A stretch of DNA of 64,000 nt from Pogona vitticeps (GCF_051106095.1 NC_135794.1:23004747-23068746); one strand, 5' to 3'; numbered from the stretch's first letter, positions 46,801 to 60,400 are shown. Notes: a model not told the origin generated them from the letters alone. Translations and numbers: made by a program.

Positions 46801-49800
46801 GTTCTGATAGCTATCGGTTGCCAGCTTAGTTACTTAATGGTGTAAATGAGATCAAACTCTTAAATCTTGTGACAGAGAAAATTTTGGCTGTTGTGTGGTA
46901 AATGAGTGGAAAGGCTAATCCCGCTGGCCTCGTAATAATAGATCTGTGCTGTATTTTGTTAAGCTACCACGTGCCAAGAGGGCACCAAGCAGTTTTCACC
47001 AGCAGTTGAAGTTCTGGTTCAGGGAAAACAGGTGGTTTTAACTCTAAAATATCTCTTCAAATACCCAAGAGTTTGTTTTGGAATAAAATAGACTTACGAG
47101 ACTCACAGAAATTTTGTGGCACTTGAAATGTTTGGAAACGTTAAGAGATATGTGATAATGTGTCACCCCTAAACTGCTTTAACAACATAAAATGCATGAT
47201 TTATAACCTAACATGTAAAATTATGCATTAAACATATTCTTGCCATATAGAAGCACTGTTGTTAGGACTTTGAAGTATGCATTTCCAAGCATTTTGAAGA
47301 TGTGGAAGAAAAACTTAAGTTATAATATCAAAAACTAGTGTCTGGTGTATTTCTGTAATGAAAAAAATAGAGAAGCCTGGGTTTTCTACCAGCAAAATGG
47401 TGAATACACCTGATTCTAAAGAGAACTGGCTACGTTCTGTGCCCTGTGCTATATCGGTACACCAGGAAATGTATCAGAGGAGACTGGAAGCAGTTGGGGA
47501 ATCCACGTGCCGTTGAGTCGTCTTGGTTCTTCAGACATTCGGGTTGCCTGGCTACAAGCTTCCGAAAGTTCAGCACTTGACCGGAGTGTTTGGTGATCTC
47601 TGCATCCGGTTTCAAATGCCTAAATTATCCCAGGCCATAATTTCAGATGACAGTTAGGTTGACTTGACAGCCTTCTCCTCCCCTTCCTTAAGGACAGCTT
47701 GAACGGACCACTGCATCACTTAATGACATTCTGTGCCTGTAAATGCACCAGGCATTTGTAGGACCCTTAAAGATGGAAAAGAACGGTCAGAGGCTTATAC
47801 AAATATTCCCCCACCTGCCAATCAGCGGTCCTTCAGATGCTTTCAACCACAGCCCATTAGATTCGGTCACCTGCAGGTGAGGGTCCTGGACATTACAAAG
47901 TGTACAGATGGCATGAAGCCCATTTCCTTTTCCAGAAAACATTTTGGATTTTGTCCTTCCCTGAAGAACAGGGAGGGAACATCGCAGTGTGTCTCTGTTA
48001 CAGAAATAATCCCCACAGACTGGCTTTGCATAGATCTCCTACACTGATGTTTTTTAAAGTGCATAATGCAATATAGCTCCACTCTTCTGAATTATTAATA
48101 CTTTAGTCAGCATAGGGAGTTCTTTACTGGCCAGCAAATACTTCCTCCCTGAGATCAGTAAGCTTTTAGATTTCGGCCAATTCTTTGCTGCAGGACATCT
48201 TTAATTAAAGGCAACTAACTCAGTTAAACGCCTGTGAGTGTTCTGCCTGTGGCTTGCTAGATTAAGTTGAGTATGCTAAAATGATAGTGCACTTAGAATG
48301 TATCTCCTCTGTTGCTTCTAAAAGCTACAAACTTAGGAAAGCAGTGTGATGTGGCATAAGATGATGCTGAAGCCACTGCAAAACTTACACTGAGTTTTCA
48401 TGACGCTGCCATTCATATTCTCATAACAATAGTTAAGCAAATATACCTGTCCCTCATACAATATTGCATTGATGAACCTGATGGTTGATAATTTTGGGGG
48501 ATAGGCCGCTCACCGCTATCCCCCATACCATTGGTATTCTGTTGCGGTTGTGTTACTGTGGCGCTTCAGTTTTCCACCAAGCTATCAAGACTAGAGTTAG
48601 GTTTTCATGTGTTAAGGCGCACGCGTTTCTCTTGCAAAACACTGAAGTCGTTGGGTAAAATGCAATGAGCAGAGCCAACCACTGCTGACATATTTATCTG
48701 CCCATGAACAGTAATGAAGAGAATCCTTTGAAGTCTTTTGGCTAGAGGCCTTTTGTGCAGTAAAATAAACAGTCCTCTCCCGCTTTGGTATTCCCACCAC
48801 AGTAGGATACCTGTATCATTGGCGTGGATCTCCCCGCTCTTTAAAATATACAAGTAAATTTTGTAGCAAACGTACTTCTTCATTCCCGTCATACCGGTTT
48901 TTAAAGAGCCGTGCATTTGTGGTCTTTTCTTCCTAAATAAGCGTCCAGTGTAAATATGTGTGTTATGCTAACTACAGTAGAGCAAATACATAGGAATCAA
49001 ACACAGTACACCGAGTTCCATTTTAATGTACCCGTGCAAAAATAGCAGCCACGCTTTCCAAATGCCGTCTTTCTCTGTTGGTCTTGTTATGTGAACTCAA
49101 CAGCTTACACTTTTGCATTCATGGCAAGGGGTGCAGCTTGCTTAATTCTGGAGCCTTGACCCTTCATGGCTGCTTTGAATGTTTTATAACCAGAGGCTGT
49201 TGTCTGGGGGTCACGTGTGACTTCTTTACACCCCACCATAGTTTCATACTTTTCTGATCATGTGGTTTTGATCCTCTGCTGTTGGTTTGGGAGCAGTCCT
49301 ATGTGACGTGCATGGTATCTGTTTGGATGCAAATCACCTGAAGATCGGGAAGCAACCAGTAGGGCTCAACCCTGGCACAGATATATAAATAGAGTTTGTG
49401 TCCTTTCCACTCTGCCCACCCCGCCCCTCACCAAACAAGTTATGGGCTGCAGCTTTCAATAGCTTGTGCTACTTAAATAACCTTTTCCTCTATGCTTGAG
49501 TATGGCCAACTAAGGTGGGCTATCTTTCAAGGGAATGATTTATGTCTCCGTTAGAGAAAGCAGTGCTTTTTAAAAGGCGTTGGATGCTAGATCTCTAAAC
49601 TTCTTAGACCTCTCCACAATTTAATGTTTCCCATACCTATTGAACCTCAAGGAATTTGATTCTCTGCGGGACTCTGAGGGCTGACGTGCATGATGTTATT
49701 TTCGATAGTTTGTGGGTTGCTTTACCTTGCACCTGTACGCTAGTTGTGTTTTTTGTACATGAAATCCAAAAAGCAGCTGAGCGTGCAGACTGAGACGCCA

Positions 49801-52800
49801 CTGGATAGCATTAAATTTGAGAAGAGGGGACATTTCTCTGTGGAATGCCAGATTGGCAGTGGAGTCTTTGCACACACAACTCGGCCGTTGCATCCTCTTT
49901 GCGTGGCCTAGGCACGTGTACTCCTGAATTCTGTAGACAGCAGATCGGTCCGTAGTTTTTCTGAATAGAAAAGTGCATTCAGATATTAACATGAAATGCA
50001 GCGTCAGTCTTAATTGTGAAGATGACAAGTACTGTTGAAACAATAAATAGTCATTTATCATTTAAGGCCATGTTGTGTTTAAAGCTGCTTGATTTTGTAG
50101 GTTAGCTGAGGAAGTCTCATTTCCCTATCCCTTCTACTCAAAATGAACTGTATAGTTTACCTTTCTCAACAGATCACTTAGAATACTACAGTTTATACTT
50201 CCAGTTTGATGTTTTTCACCTATCCTTCCACCCGTCCCACCCCCACCCCGGCCGCCAAAATATGTGTTCACCATCCTGTTGTTTTTGGATTCTTCTAAAG
50301 AGGTGATGTTTGCAAGGAGCAGTTTGCTCTCAGGCCCATAAATTTTAACCTAGATGTTCCATTCACTCACCCGGTTTTCTGTTTTCTCAAAGACAGAAAA
50401 CCCTTTGGAGTCAAAGAAGGTGTTTGTTTGTTTTTTGGCTTTTTTAAAAGGAAAATGCTCCCAAGGTCTTCTTGAATATGTGCACTTGGGTTCTCCAAGA
50501 CAGACCACCATGAAGCAGCTTGGTTGTACCCTGGATCAAATGCTTGTGTGTTGGAGCAGAGTTCTGATCCTTGTTGAGTATGGAAGGGTTTGAAATCTTA
50601 CCTTGCCCGCCATGTAAGAAAGAACCCTTGCTTTATGAGTGTATGTTGTATACACTGGGGCTCTGTCCTGCTTGCAACTGTTTGTATTCATAGGGATGCT
50701 AACAGCTTCCTTCACAAACAGGGTCTCCATGCAGCCCTTATGAAATGGATGGTGGCTCCCATTTTATGGCTAGGGAAACTGAGCCAGGAATCATTGCTTG
50801 ATGAAAGCCACCTCGTCTGTGTGTAAAGTTCTCTTGGATTTGCTTCATGATTGTAAATATCGAGAACTGAATTGTCCATATATTTTGTGCTTGAGGGTGA
50901 AGGAGACTAATCTGCAGATACTATTGTCCTGTGCACGGATATTTGACAAATCTTCTTTTTTCCCCCTCCTGTAATATTAACACAGCTCATCCCCCACTTT
51001 TCCCTTCTTTGCCTTGTCCCTCTTTCCATCTTTCTAGCGGCGTGCTGTGTAGGGGAGACTGTGATGATTATGTGCTTGACTCTTTAAAAAAACCGCACGG
51101 GCTCAGCATCATGGGAGTCATCATGGTGGGACGGGTGTGCCTGGCATAAGCTTGTTTTTAAGGAAAGTAGCTGTTTTAAAACCTCCACAAAGTGGAATGG
51201 TGGCAATTAACCCCGGAACAGTTGTCAAGGCCAAGGCATGGACGGGTCTGTCCGTAGGGTGCATAAATTCCCACATCTTTTGCCCCTCCTCCTGGCAGGT
51301 TTGTATTTATTTCCTGATCCCATGGATTCCCTAACCATGGGTCCCAGATTTTACCAACATAGCCAGTGGTCCAGCCTCTGGAAGTTGTAGTCCACATTGG
51401 AGAATGACTGCAATATCACTTTTTTTAAAAAGCCAGAAAACTGTTGAATTCTTACACAGAACTGTAGAAAATCATGGAGCATTTAACATTAAGTACACTT
51501 AACCCAAACACCCCATCTATCTACAACTTGGAAATTGGTCTGATTTGGCCTTGTTCTCATTGATGGATACTTCCAAAATGTTTATCTTTTCTTGAATTAT
51601 TCTGAAAATGTATGTGTGCAAAGATACTCTTTTTTTAAAATAAAGCAAGGATCACTTTTGTTTTCTTCCTTCCTTCCCACTCTCCCAGGTATGGGGTCAG
51701 CCCGGAGAATATTATTCTGTATGGACAGAGTATTGGAACTGTTCCCACAGTGGACCTGGCATCTCGGTATGAATGTGCAGCTGTAATCCTTCATTCACCC
51801 TTGATGTCTGGGTTGAGGGTAGCTTTCCCAGACACTAGGAAAACATACTGCTTTGATGCTTTCCCAAGGTATGTGCAGAATCCTCTCCAAGGATGCCGTT
51901 CTCCATTGATAATGTTTTAATAGGATGTGTACCTTTAAAAAACAACAACGCCAAGCTAGACCATGGATATATTTTTTTCATTCAAGAGTAACTGGTGGTC
52001 TCAGACATGGCTGAGTGTCTGCGTTATGCTCTGTGTATGTGTTTGGGCTGCTAAAAAAATGGCCTGTTCTGCCAGACTTTTTCTGTTCTACTTGTTGAGT
52101 CTTCCATTTTAATGCTTAACTAGAGAATGGTTTTATTTGTAGCCGCAGGGCGGGACGCATCATTTGCACGCAGCAAGGTTTCTAAGAACAACTTTTGGCA
52201 TCTCCCTCTTTAAAGGCCTTTAAGTGATGGCCTAGAAACGACGTCTAAGAGTTTGGAGAGTTGCTACCAGCCTAAGCGAACTGAAAAGATTATGTATGAA
52301 GCAAACTCCAGACATAGCGTTGGTGGCCATCATGCTGGTTAATTATAACTGGCCTTTTTTCAACTGTGGGTTAGTTTTGCCAAGCCAAGGACTTCGACAT
52401 TCTCCCAGTAATCAAAGAACCTCAGTGTTTCCACTGTAATATCCTTTTGGAGTCTCCTTCTATAATACTGTGAGACATAATTTTATTTCTTTCCCACTGG
52501 AGTTCAGTCAGCGTCCTGCATCGTTCTGACTCGGGATGAAGTGCTTCTGAACAGTGATGCTGCATGTCTTCCCAAATCAGTTTAAGGTTTCTCAAGCAAC
52601 AAGTAATGTCATTTCCTGAACTTGTTTCTTTTATTTCAGAGGATCAACTCAAAACTCTTGTACATCATTTCTAGGCCATCTGTGCTTTTCATTTGTTATG
52701 TGGCTGAAATATTGACTTCCTGGATGATATTTGCTTTATGATTTTTTTTTCATTTACCTTATAACTTTTATTTTTTTGGCTGATCCACCTCTTGATTCAG

Positions 52801-55676
52801 GAGATTCTTTACTGTTTGCATCTAGTCTTTGGAAATTTTCTTTGTATCCTGCAGACAGCAAGAATGTAAGCTTCCTAGTGATGTGTTGTTTCCTTTAATA
52901 AGGAAGGGGAATCCGTAGAGTGGTGACTGAAGGGGACAGGGGGCTACAGAGAGAAAGGGGCAGTAAACAGCTTTTCTTTAAGTGGCATTGCTCTTGAAGC
53001 CGAGTGTGATGATGTGTAAATTGCCTGCCGCTTGGAACAGTGGTTGCATCTAAGTCACTGCTTGGTTACAACAACCAGTGTTTACTCCCTAGCAGGTGCC
53101 CATCTCAATAAGAACAAAGCAGATTGTTCTTGCAAACTAGGTAAAACCACTTAGAACAAGGCATTTGCTGCACCCTTCACGTGGGTGAATTAGTGGCGTT
53201 ATCCAGGGCCCAGATGTTCTTCAACCTCAGCTTCTCAGTGCCCTGGCCAGCACAGAGAGTGGGCAGGCTTTACCTGAGTTTGTAGTCCAAGAACATCTGG
53301 AGCCCCAGATTTGGGGACCACTGCGAGAAGTTTGCAGTGTGTTTGAAAGCACTGACTTCAAACACCTCGTAGTCCTAAGGCTGAAAAGATTCGGTGCTAC
53401 AGGATCCACCACATTAAGAATCAGTTGCTTTTAGCATCAGAGCTACAGCTGTATGGAAGATTATAACGGAACAAGTGGGTTAGCTTTGTACAGCACAATT
53501 TCTCCAGGTGTGGTGTGTGTTGCTTTGGGTTAGACTAAGCCCAACCCACCAAATCCCCCATGCATGAACTTTTTTTTTTTTTTTTTTTAAGTTACAAATA
53601 TTTACAGCATGACGAATTCTTCCTTTGAGCATCCAGGCTTTTGAAGCATATTTCTCAGGCTTGGAAGAAAGCTTGGGTGAAAGGGAGCCAAATCAAATAG
53701 CAGATCAAAGACATTGGGGATAGAAACTGGCATAATATATCCTTTTTTTTTGCAGTCCGTGGCACTGCTTCCCACCAAAAGTCAAAAATCGCTTTGTGTG
53801 TCAAGGGTTTGAGCGCTTGCATGAATGCCAGCCCACCTCGTCAGAGAGAGAAATTGTTCCTTGTAGGTTACACAGAAATCTTTTGTGTTGGCTGATGGTG
53901 GGACTCTATCAGAACGTAGTCCCGGTAGATTCCTCTCGCTGCAGTGCAGTGTGGTTCAGAATACCAAGTAAGGCTAATCTACCCTACAAACGCCACCCGG
54001 CTGAGCCGCTGAGTTACAAATATTGTTTTTCTGGAATGCCTGACTGGGGATGAATGACCGTAATTATGCATAGACTACAGTGGCTTCCCCCCCCCCCAAA
54101 GTTTCCAAAAGGAGACAGGACCTACAATATCTTCTTAGCCATTGACAGATCTGTGAAAGCGATCTGCCTTCATGACACAACACAAGAAAAGTGTGAGTGT
54201 GTAGGAGTGTCTGGCTTGTAGAGGAAATCTAATTTTAAAAGATAAGTTAGCTCCACGTATTTGTTTTTCTAATACTGCACTGTTTGTTTAACTCGGAAGC
54301 AGGCAACCCATACTCTGTAAGCCGGCCACAGGGCCACCACCCATTTCTGCAGATCCCAGAGTTAAAAATGTTTATAGAAAATGAAAAACCAAACAAACAC
54401 TGAGAATTGTTCTCCCAAAAAGCCTCGGGGGAAGTGCCGCTTTCCCTTTGATCCTGTTGCATCCACGCCTTCTCCTGGTGCCTTTTTTGAGGCGGGGGGG
54501 GGGAAGTGTTGAGAATGGCAACCGGAAACAGAGCCGTGGCCATTTCCAGTCATGTTGGGTGGGATGAATGGGGACCATGTTGCTTCCGGAAGAGGGTACA
54601 AAAGTTGGTTGAATTGTTTTCAGCCCCCCCACTCCATGCTCGGAGAAGGCCTGCTTCAGAATTCGACAACAAGGTATGTGTCCAAAGATCTGTTGTTGTT
54701 GGTTTGATTTGTTTTATTAGAAGCCCATCAGATGATCCCTTGCCAACCACAGGCCGATTCTTGAAGTAGACCCCGCCTTCCTGTAAATCCCAATGGGAAA
54801 CCCTTGGCAGAAATAAATGGACATTTCCTTCTTTCCTTCTAGTGGATACACCTGTATTGGTAGCAATCTACGGACTGCAAAACTGAATGTCCGTCCGCGC
54901 TAAACGAATAGCGCCATCTTTGTTCTGGTTTCAGAGGGGGCTCCAGTGAATTAGCTGCTACATCTGTTCTCCACAGTAGGAGTTGCCAATAAATGTGTTA
55001 ACGGCTTCTAAAATCTAGACAATGGTGTAAATTAGAGATGGGGATATTCATATCCGTTTACGAATATCTCCATCTCCGGCGTAAACCCTTTCCGACTAGT
55101 GGCCAAGGAGAGCCAACTTTGACTTGGTGCCACAGAACCTGTGCGTATTACACATGTGTCTGAATTCTGTTGTAGGGCATGTGCTGTTCTTTCCCCGGTG
55201 ACCTCCAAGTGGTGCTACAGAAGATGTCTGATGCTCCCTTGCTTTTATTGTTGTTAGGAAACATGGGTAGACATGAGGTTCTCTCTCTCTGGAGCTGTCT
55301 TCTAGTCGTGATCTTCTCCTTGAACCGTTTGGGGAATCTAGTCCGTCCTTGGTCCCCCACTGAAGGAATCTTGAGGTTTTAAAACCGGCTGTGTGTAAGT
55401 AACTGACCTGACGGTAATGTTTCTCTTGGTTTTCTTTCTTTCTTTAATTTCCTCAGCATTGACAAGATCTCTAAAGTAACCTCTCCCGTTTTGGTGATTC
55501 ACGGTACCGAAGATGAAGTCATAGATTTCTCGCACGGTTTGGCGATGTACGAGCGATGCCCCCGAGCCGTGGAGCCCCTTTGGGTGGAAGGAGCCGGCCA
55601 TAATGACATAGAGCTTTATGCACAGTATCTCGAACGACTAAAACAGTTCATATCTCATGAACTCCCAAACTCCTGA
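43374..55676 (+). CDS. ABHD17C: ABHD17C, alpha/beta hydrolase depalmitoylase, complete
   Basis: Serine hydrolase of the ABHD17 family, which removes palmitate from proteins such as N-Ras and PSD-95 at the plasma membrane and on recycling vesicles. Exons: 43374-43891, 51689-51868, 55457-55676; 918 bases, 305 residues. [20 protein letters not shown] matches the human start. The Cys cluster [12 protein letters not shown] (residues 17-28) is the family's palmitoylated membrane anchor. The lipase nucleophile is Ser187 in GQSIGT; the acid is Asp252 ([10 protein letters not shown]) and the base His281 (EGAGHND), spaced as in human. The protein is 24 residues shorter than the 329-residue human one, all in the linker after [10 protein letters not shown]. 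The start is the first in-frame ATG. ABHD17A and B are excluded by the sequence match and by ARNT2 next door. Confidence 0.98.
43892..51688 (+). other. ABHD17C intron 1 (7.8 kb)
   Basis: Non-coding and poor in recognisable repeats compared with the ARNT2 introns. Holds the 250-bp TA-flanked hairpin at 44247-44496, a (CTTT)n tract at about 46476-46503 and one arm of the hairpin family near 51375-51395. No other exon seen. Confidence 0.65.
44247..44496. mobile_element. 250-bp TA-flanked MITE in ABHD17C intron 1
   Basis: Inverted ends: CATGTTTCCCCCAAAATCAG at the left and TTATTTTCGAGGAAACAGGG at the right, TA on both sides. Repeated GGGCTTATTT words inside. Diverged, so an old insertion. Confidence 0.65.
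51689..51868 (+). CDS. ABHD17C: ABHD17C exon 2 with catalytic serine
   Basis: 180 bases between acceptor CTCTCCCAG and donor GTATGT. Encodes [20 protein letters not shown], which carries the nucleophile elbow, then [20 protein letters not shown] to CFDAFP. Identical to the human exon in every residue I can recall. Confidence 0.97.
53195..53325. mobile_element. hAT/Charlie-type hairpin copy, diverged
   Basis: Left arm GGGCCCAGATGTTCTTCAAC, right arm TTTGTAGTCCAAGAACATCT followed by GGGGACCACTG. Boundaries approximate. Confidence 0.5.
55033..55078. mobile_element. Very short hAT-like hairpin
   Basis: TAGAGATGGGGATATTCATA and GAATATCTCCATCTCCG form a 46-bp hairpin with almost no interior. Flanks GTGTAAAT and GCGTAAAC agree at 6 of 8. 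Could be a deletion product of the same hAT family, or chance. Confidence 0.4.
55457..55676 (+). CDS. ABHD17C: ABHD17C exon 3 with catalytic Asp and His
   Basis: Acceptor TTTCCTCAG. Encodes [20 protein letters not shown] through [20 protein letters not shown] to HELPNS, then TGA. Carries the acid and base of the triad. Confidence 0.97.
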
Positions 55677-57040
55677 AGAAACCCACTTGATTTCTGGCTT
55701 TGTCCTTTTTTTCTTTTTCTTTTTTTTTAACCTCGGTTAACTGTGAATGGAAGAATTTATCTGTTTTTGCACACGCATTAACTGGATTAGTTGTAATAGC
55801 TTTATACTATGAAGCAATGCCCTCGCGTTTGGAAGGACCCAATCCTGTCTTGACTGTCTTTTTATATCAGGAAACCATTCTAACAGCCACTGCTGTAATC
55901 CCCGATTTTTTAAAAAACCTTCTTGTCTCTAGAAGCGTTAAACCTGTCACCTGTGGAAGGGAAAGTAGCTGAATATGAAGATCCTGCTTTAACCTAGAGT
56001 GATTTAATACTTCTAAACTCTCTCCTATCCCACCATTCAAGTTGATTGTCCTACGCTTCCCCCCCCCTTTTAAATAAAATCTCCCCCAATCTGGAACACA
56101 GGCGATCTGAAACACAGCTTTCTACTTGATTTATGGGTTCAGTCGAAGACCATCAATTCTCAATGTCACATTTCTAGCTGTGCTATTATAACTGGAAAGG
56201 GGTTGGGTTTTCTTTTCTTTTGTTTTTTTTTTTGGTGGTGAGTTCTCATTGTGTTTTGAAGGAATATATATATTTTAGGGCAGGGCAATACCCCCTTCCT
56301 AAGTTAAGGAACATTTCCAGGGTTACACTCATTGCTCATTGGAGCGAATTCTAAACCATTTCATCAGTTTTCTGCACATTTAGAAAAAGCAAATGTTCTT
56401 GAAGGAATAATGACTACATAGCGGAACACTTTAATTATGCTTTACTTTTAAAACTGTGTAAATTTGATGAGCCCCATTCTTCAAATCATGTCTGAAGAAG
56501 AGCCAGCGCTGGCGTTTACTTGTGTAAAACATTCCTTACGGACGTTTTTAAAAATATTGTATATACGCGAATTTACATTATGCATAACTCTTGATTGGTA
56601 GTTTTAAATTTAAGTCTAGTTAACAAATTCTGGTTTGTATATGAATACGTTTTGTTATAAGTTTTTATCCCTGCGTTATTTTGCTATTCAAATTTTTATA
56701 AAATTTCCAGGATAACTGAACAACAAAAAAAAGTTATACATTGGTTTTTGATGGATTTATGTAAGAAACTTTCATTGAAACTGATCCTTTTTTTTTCTGT
56801 TTTGGGAAACAATTTTCCTTCTCTGACACTGGAATCGCACAGAATATGCAAGACACTTAAAATCATTAACACTACAAGGCCTGGGTTTTTCCCAAATTGA
56901 AGGGCCTTAAATGTACTGTAAGCCTCCGATTGTTGTTTAAAAAAAAAAAGGATTGCGATTGATTATGGTTTGTGTATTTGTTGCCTGAATGCAACAACTG
57001 TGGTTGTAATGGAATAAAGGATGCATGGAATAGAGACAGT
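55677..57040 (+). other. ABHD17C: ABHD17C 3' UTR (inferred extent)
   Basis: About 1.35 kb, T-rich, with no recognisable transposon. Ends after the AATAAA at 57013 and the GT-rich stretch that follows. An earlier AATAAA at 56073-56078 could give a shorter form. Confidence 0.6.
57013..57018 (+). terminator. ABHD17C: Candidate ABHD17C poly(A) signal AATAAA
   Basis: AATAAA 1.34 kb past the stop codon, followed within 40 bases by TGTGCTTTGCTTTG, a plausible downstream GT-rich element. Repeat-derived intergenic sequence starts soon after. Confidence 0.6.
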
Positions 57041-59469
57041 TGAGCTGTGCTTTGCTTTGCCCTGCAGTCAAGTTGTACCAAAGCTACGCAAGAAATAACA
57101 TCTGGCAAAACTCTTTCACATTAGTGACTACCAAACGGCAAGAGCATGGGATGGGGAGGTGTTCATGGGTTCCGACGTTCTTACGTTACAATAGAGGTTG
57201 CCAAACTCAACGCATGTTATATTGTTAGACTTGAACGTCCAAAAGCATTGACTGTGGACTGGGCTGGCTTGGAATTCTGGGGTTTCCATCTCGGGAACAT
57301 CTGGATTCCCCAAGCCTGCTACCAGTCTGTTGTAGTCCAGTGTACTGGTTATAAACCTTGAAAGTCCTGCCTGCAGATTTCTGCTGAAAATTTGGGAAAG
57401 GCCTAGTCATCCTTCTGCGGCATCTCCAATCCCTCCCTCAACAAGCTGCATCAGGCTCTACGGATCCGTGCTCTGCCTTCAAAGAAGCCACTTCTGCTTG
57501 CTTCCTTCTGCCCCAGCCCAGTGGCATCTAAACACTTCCACAACATCAGGGCTGCTAGGTGACTCCTGCGCGTGCTGTGTAACCACATCATTTTGTACCC
57601 CAAGATCTGCCCTAGAACTAGTAGTCCTGATTGCAGGGGATAACATCTGCAGGGGTCCCGAGGCTGGAAGCCGCTTCCCTGGAATGTGTTCGTTTTTGGC
57701 CACAACTTTCAGCAAGTACTCAGTGTCGGGAAGAAGCCACCGGTGGCTTTTGATCTCCAGAACCTGTGCCACACACCTTCCTGTGGGCGATCTTTGCTCA
57801 GATAGTTAGTCGGTGACTTCTTACAAGCCTCCGCTTGATCCTTGTGGATCAGCGTGGCCCCCACGTTGTTTCTGTGACAGGAGTGCCGTCAACTGTGAGC
57901 AGACATGGCATCCCCTCGAACTGATTTCGTGAGACAACGGAGTGAAGTATTGAACATTACGTTGCATCTGCATTTTGGAACAAGAAAGATGAAAATGGAT
58001 TCCTTTTAATCCAGGGGTCTCTCACTGAAGTGATCTGGTCTTCAGATTATCCCGAAGAGTTTGAAACTCATGTCTGACTATTTTCTTTTTCTTACTCTGG
58101 ATTTATTTTCAAAAGACATCAACAGGATCTCAAGGGCCCTCTAACCCAGCAGTTCACAACCTTGGGTAACTCAATTATTCTTGTACTGCCACTCCCAGAA
58201 AAAAAATATGACTTAAAGCATCTGGCTAGGCTTTTAGAATTCCATTCCTTCCCAGCAAGAAGAGCTCTTTTTTATTATTATTTTGTTTTAGGGGTTGGGT
58301 GTAGGGATGGGGAAAAAATGGGGTATGGGATACACAGAGGGTGGAAATGAACATAAACATTTTAGAATACTCATCATGTGTTACATTTCATAGGTACATA
58401 TGTTCTTGGTAAAACTTAAGTTACGATATACATTCTATTTCTAAATTGATCACAGGCTTTCTATGATCAAATATTAATTTGCACTCTTATTTCTGAGCCA
58501 GTCATAAAATTTAAGCCAACAGTCCTCGTGTTTCGTCTTTCCTGTCGGATCTAACCATTCGGATAATTTATCCATTTCTGCTGTGTCCAGGATTTTTTTC
58601 TGTTAACTTGTCTACGGGACTTTCCAGTGTTTAGCAAAGAGGGTTCTTGCAGCTGTCAAGATATGGATGGCTAAAGAAGATATCGTTGGTTCTATTGAGT
58701 CTGGAATTCTGTTTAGAAGGGAAAAAAAATGGGAGTTACAGTGATGGGACTCTCTAGATGAAGACCTCTTTTGAAGCTGAAAGTTTGCATGGTTTGGGGG
58801 CCATTGCCAGTTTGCTCTGCCAAGGGTAATCTCAGAGCGAGGGAGATCATCCAGTTTGGATGTACTTCTGATCTTAGCCACTAACCTTTATTTTTGGCAT
58901 CAAATGAGTGGACTTTGGCTATGATAAATTCTTACATCTATGGAGGGGCTGACTTGTGTTTTTGTTTTGGGTTTCCCTCCCCCCACAAGAAATGACCGAA
59001 AAAAGCAACATCACATATCTTTCCACTACTGTAGAACTATTATGGAGATGTACCCGCTGGAAAGCCCCCCCCCCACCTTTGTTTCGACAACTTTATTTGA
59101 GCTGAACTGCATTTTTTCCCCTCCACAGAAGTTCCCAATGAAATAAATCTCTTAAGTCTTAAAGGTGCCACATAATTCTTGGATTTACCTGAAACAGGGG
59201 AAGGGAAGTTTAGAGTTGGTTCTGTTGACACCCAGCTTCTTCTACCACCTTGTCTCAAGGAATGGAATAAGTAACGCATCCCAGATTATTATTATTATTA
59301 TTTTTAAAAAAGGGTAGTTTTGGAAAAGTCCAAGAGGTGAGTATTTGATGCATCCCAATGAGGAATGATATTTATCCAAGTGGTTGGGTATGGGAAAGAG
59401 AGTAGGGGATAGGATAATCAAGTCAAAAATCTTTTTTTTTTTTAAAGGGAGATTTAAAATAATTTATTT
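57041..59469. other. Intergenic region between ABHD17C and the third gene
   Basis: About 2.4 kb with no supported gene. A diverged hairpin-family fragment lies near 57235-57320 and another near 58150-58200; the rest shows nothing recognisable. Confidence 0.5.
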
Positions 59470-60400
59470 TTACTTTTTTGCTAAGCAGGCGCGAAGGAGG
59501 GAGGTGGACGCCTTTTACTCACCTCTTTAAGAGGGCAGCCTAAATTTAGACCTTAAAGGGGGAAAAATCAGTTGAATAGGGTTCCACCGCGTAGTCGCTG
59601 CGGCATCGCGGGGCCGAGTTGAGCCGCTTTGGGGCGGGAGCGCGGCTCTTCCGCCGGCCGGCGCGTAGCCCTTCGCTCCGTATTGACTTCCTCGCGAGGG
59701 GGGGGATCCGCCAAAGCCAGACACAGAGAGGGGTTCCCATCCCCGGAGGAAAGGCACCGGCTGACCCCCCCTTTTTCCCCCCCCTCTCCAAGATGCGGCC
59801 TCGTGGACCAGGTAAGCCCGAAGCTTTGCAACGTTGCTTGGGGGGACTACAAATTCCAGAATCCCCAGCAGGCTTTGGCTGCCGATTCTGGGCGCTGTAG
59901 TTAAAACACACACACACACAAACTAACGTTCGCAAGCGCAGAGCCATGAGCAGGCTTGCTTGCTCGCTTCCTTTGAGAGTAGACCTTTTCTGTTTCTCGA
60001 GGAGTAACGCATCGGGAGCGCGTCCCTCGTCTTAAGGACACCCCCGTCGGCGTCAGCCTGATTGGCCTCCGAGAGGTTTCCTTCGGAGTAAGTGACGGAG
60101 GGCCTCCTTCGCCCGGCTGAAAGACTTAAGCACGCTTACCTGGGAGTAAGCTTCACGGGGCCCTCCGTGGGGATTTTACACTCGTTTTAGGGTTTCGCCC
60201 CAGGGAATGCGCGCTGGGCTTTTTTTTTTTTTCCCCGGCCTCAGTCGGCAGGACTTGTGAGTCGACGAGGCATCCTCTCTATTAAGGAGCCTCTCTCCCG
60301 CCGGCCCTCTCCAAGACGCTCCTTCCTTCCCCAGCCGGGGGAGCCAAGGCGCACGCGAACGCCAGGTTGGCTGCGTTCACACGTGATGCGGAGGAGGGAG
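59470..60400 (+). promoter_or_regulatory. CpG-island promoter of the unidentified third gene
   Basis: Second strong CpG-rich block of the window, starting just before an ATG-containing first exon with a consensus donor (59793-59811). It holds GC boxes and, at 59845-59902, a palindromic pair of ACTACA-type motifs. No TATA box is seen. Direction is inferred from the splice sites downstream. Confidence 0.65.

Larger units (their letters stand above)
51869..55456 (+). other. ABHD17C intron 2 (3.6 kb)
   Basis: Non-coding. Contains a hairpin-family element (about 53195-53325), a poly(T) tract (53570-53589) and a very short hAT-like hairpin (55033-55078). Confidence 0.6.

Noticed and set aside
56061-56066. 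C-run and AATAAA near 56073 as the sole end of ABHD17C
   Set aside because: Weaker downstream context than the signal at 57013; noted only as an alternative.
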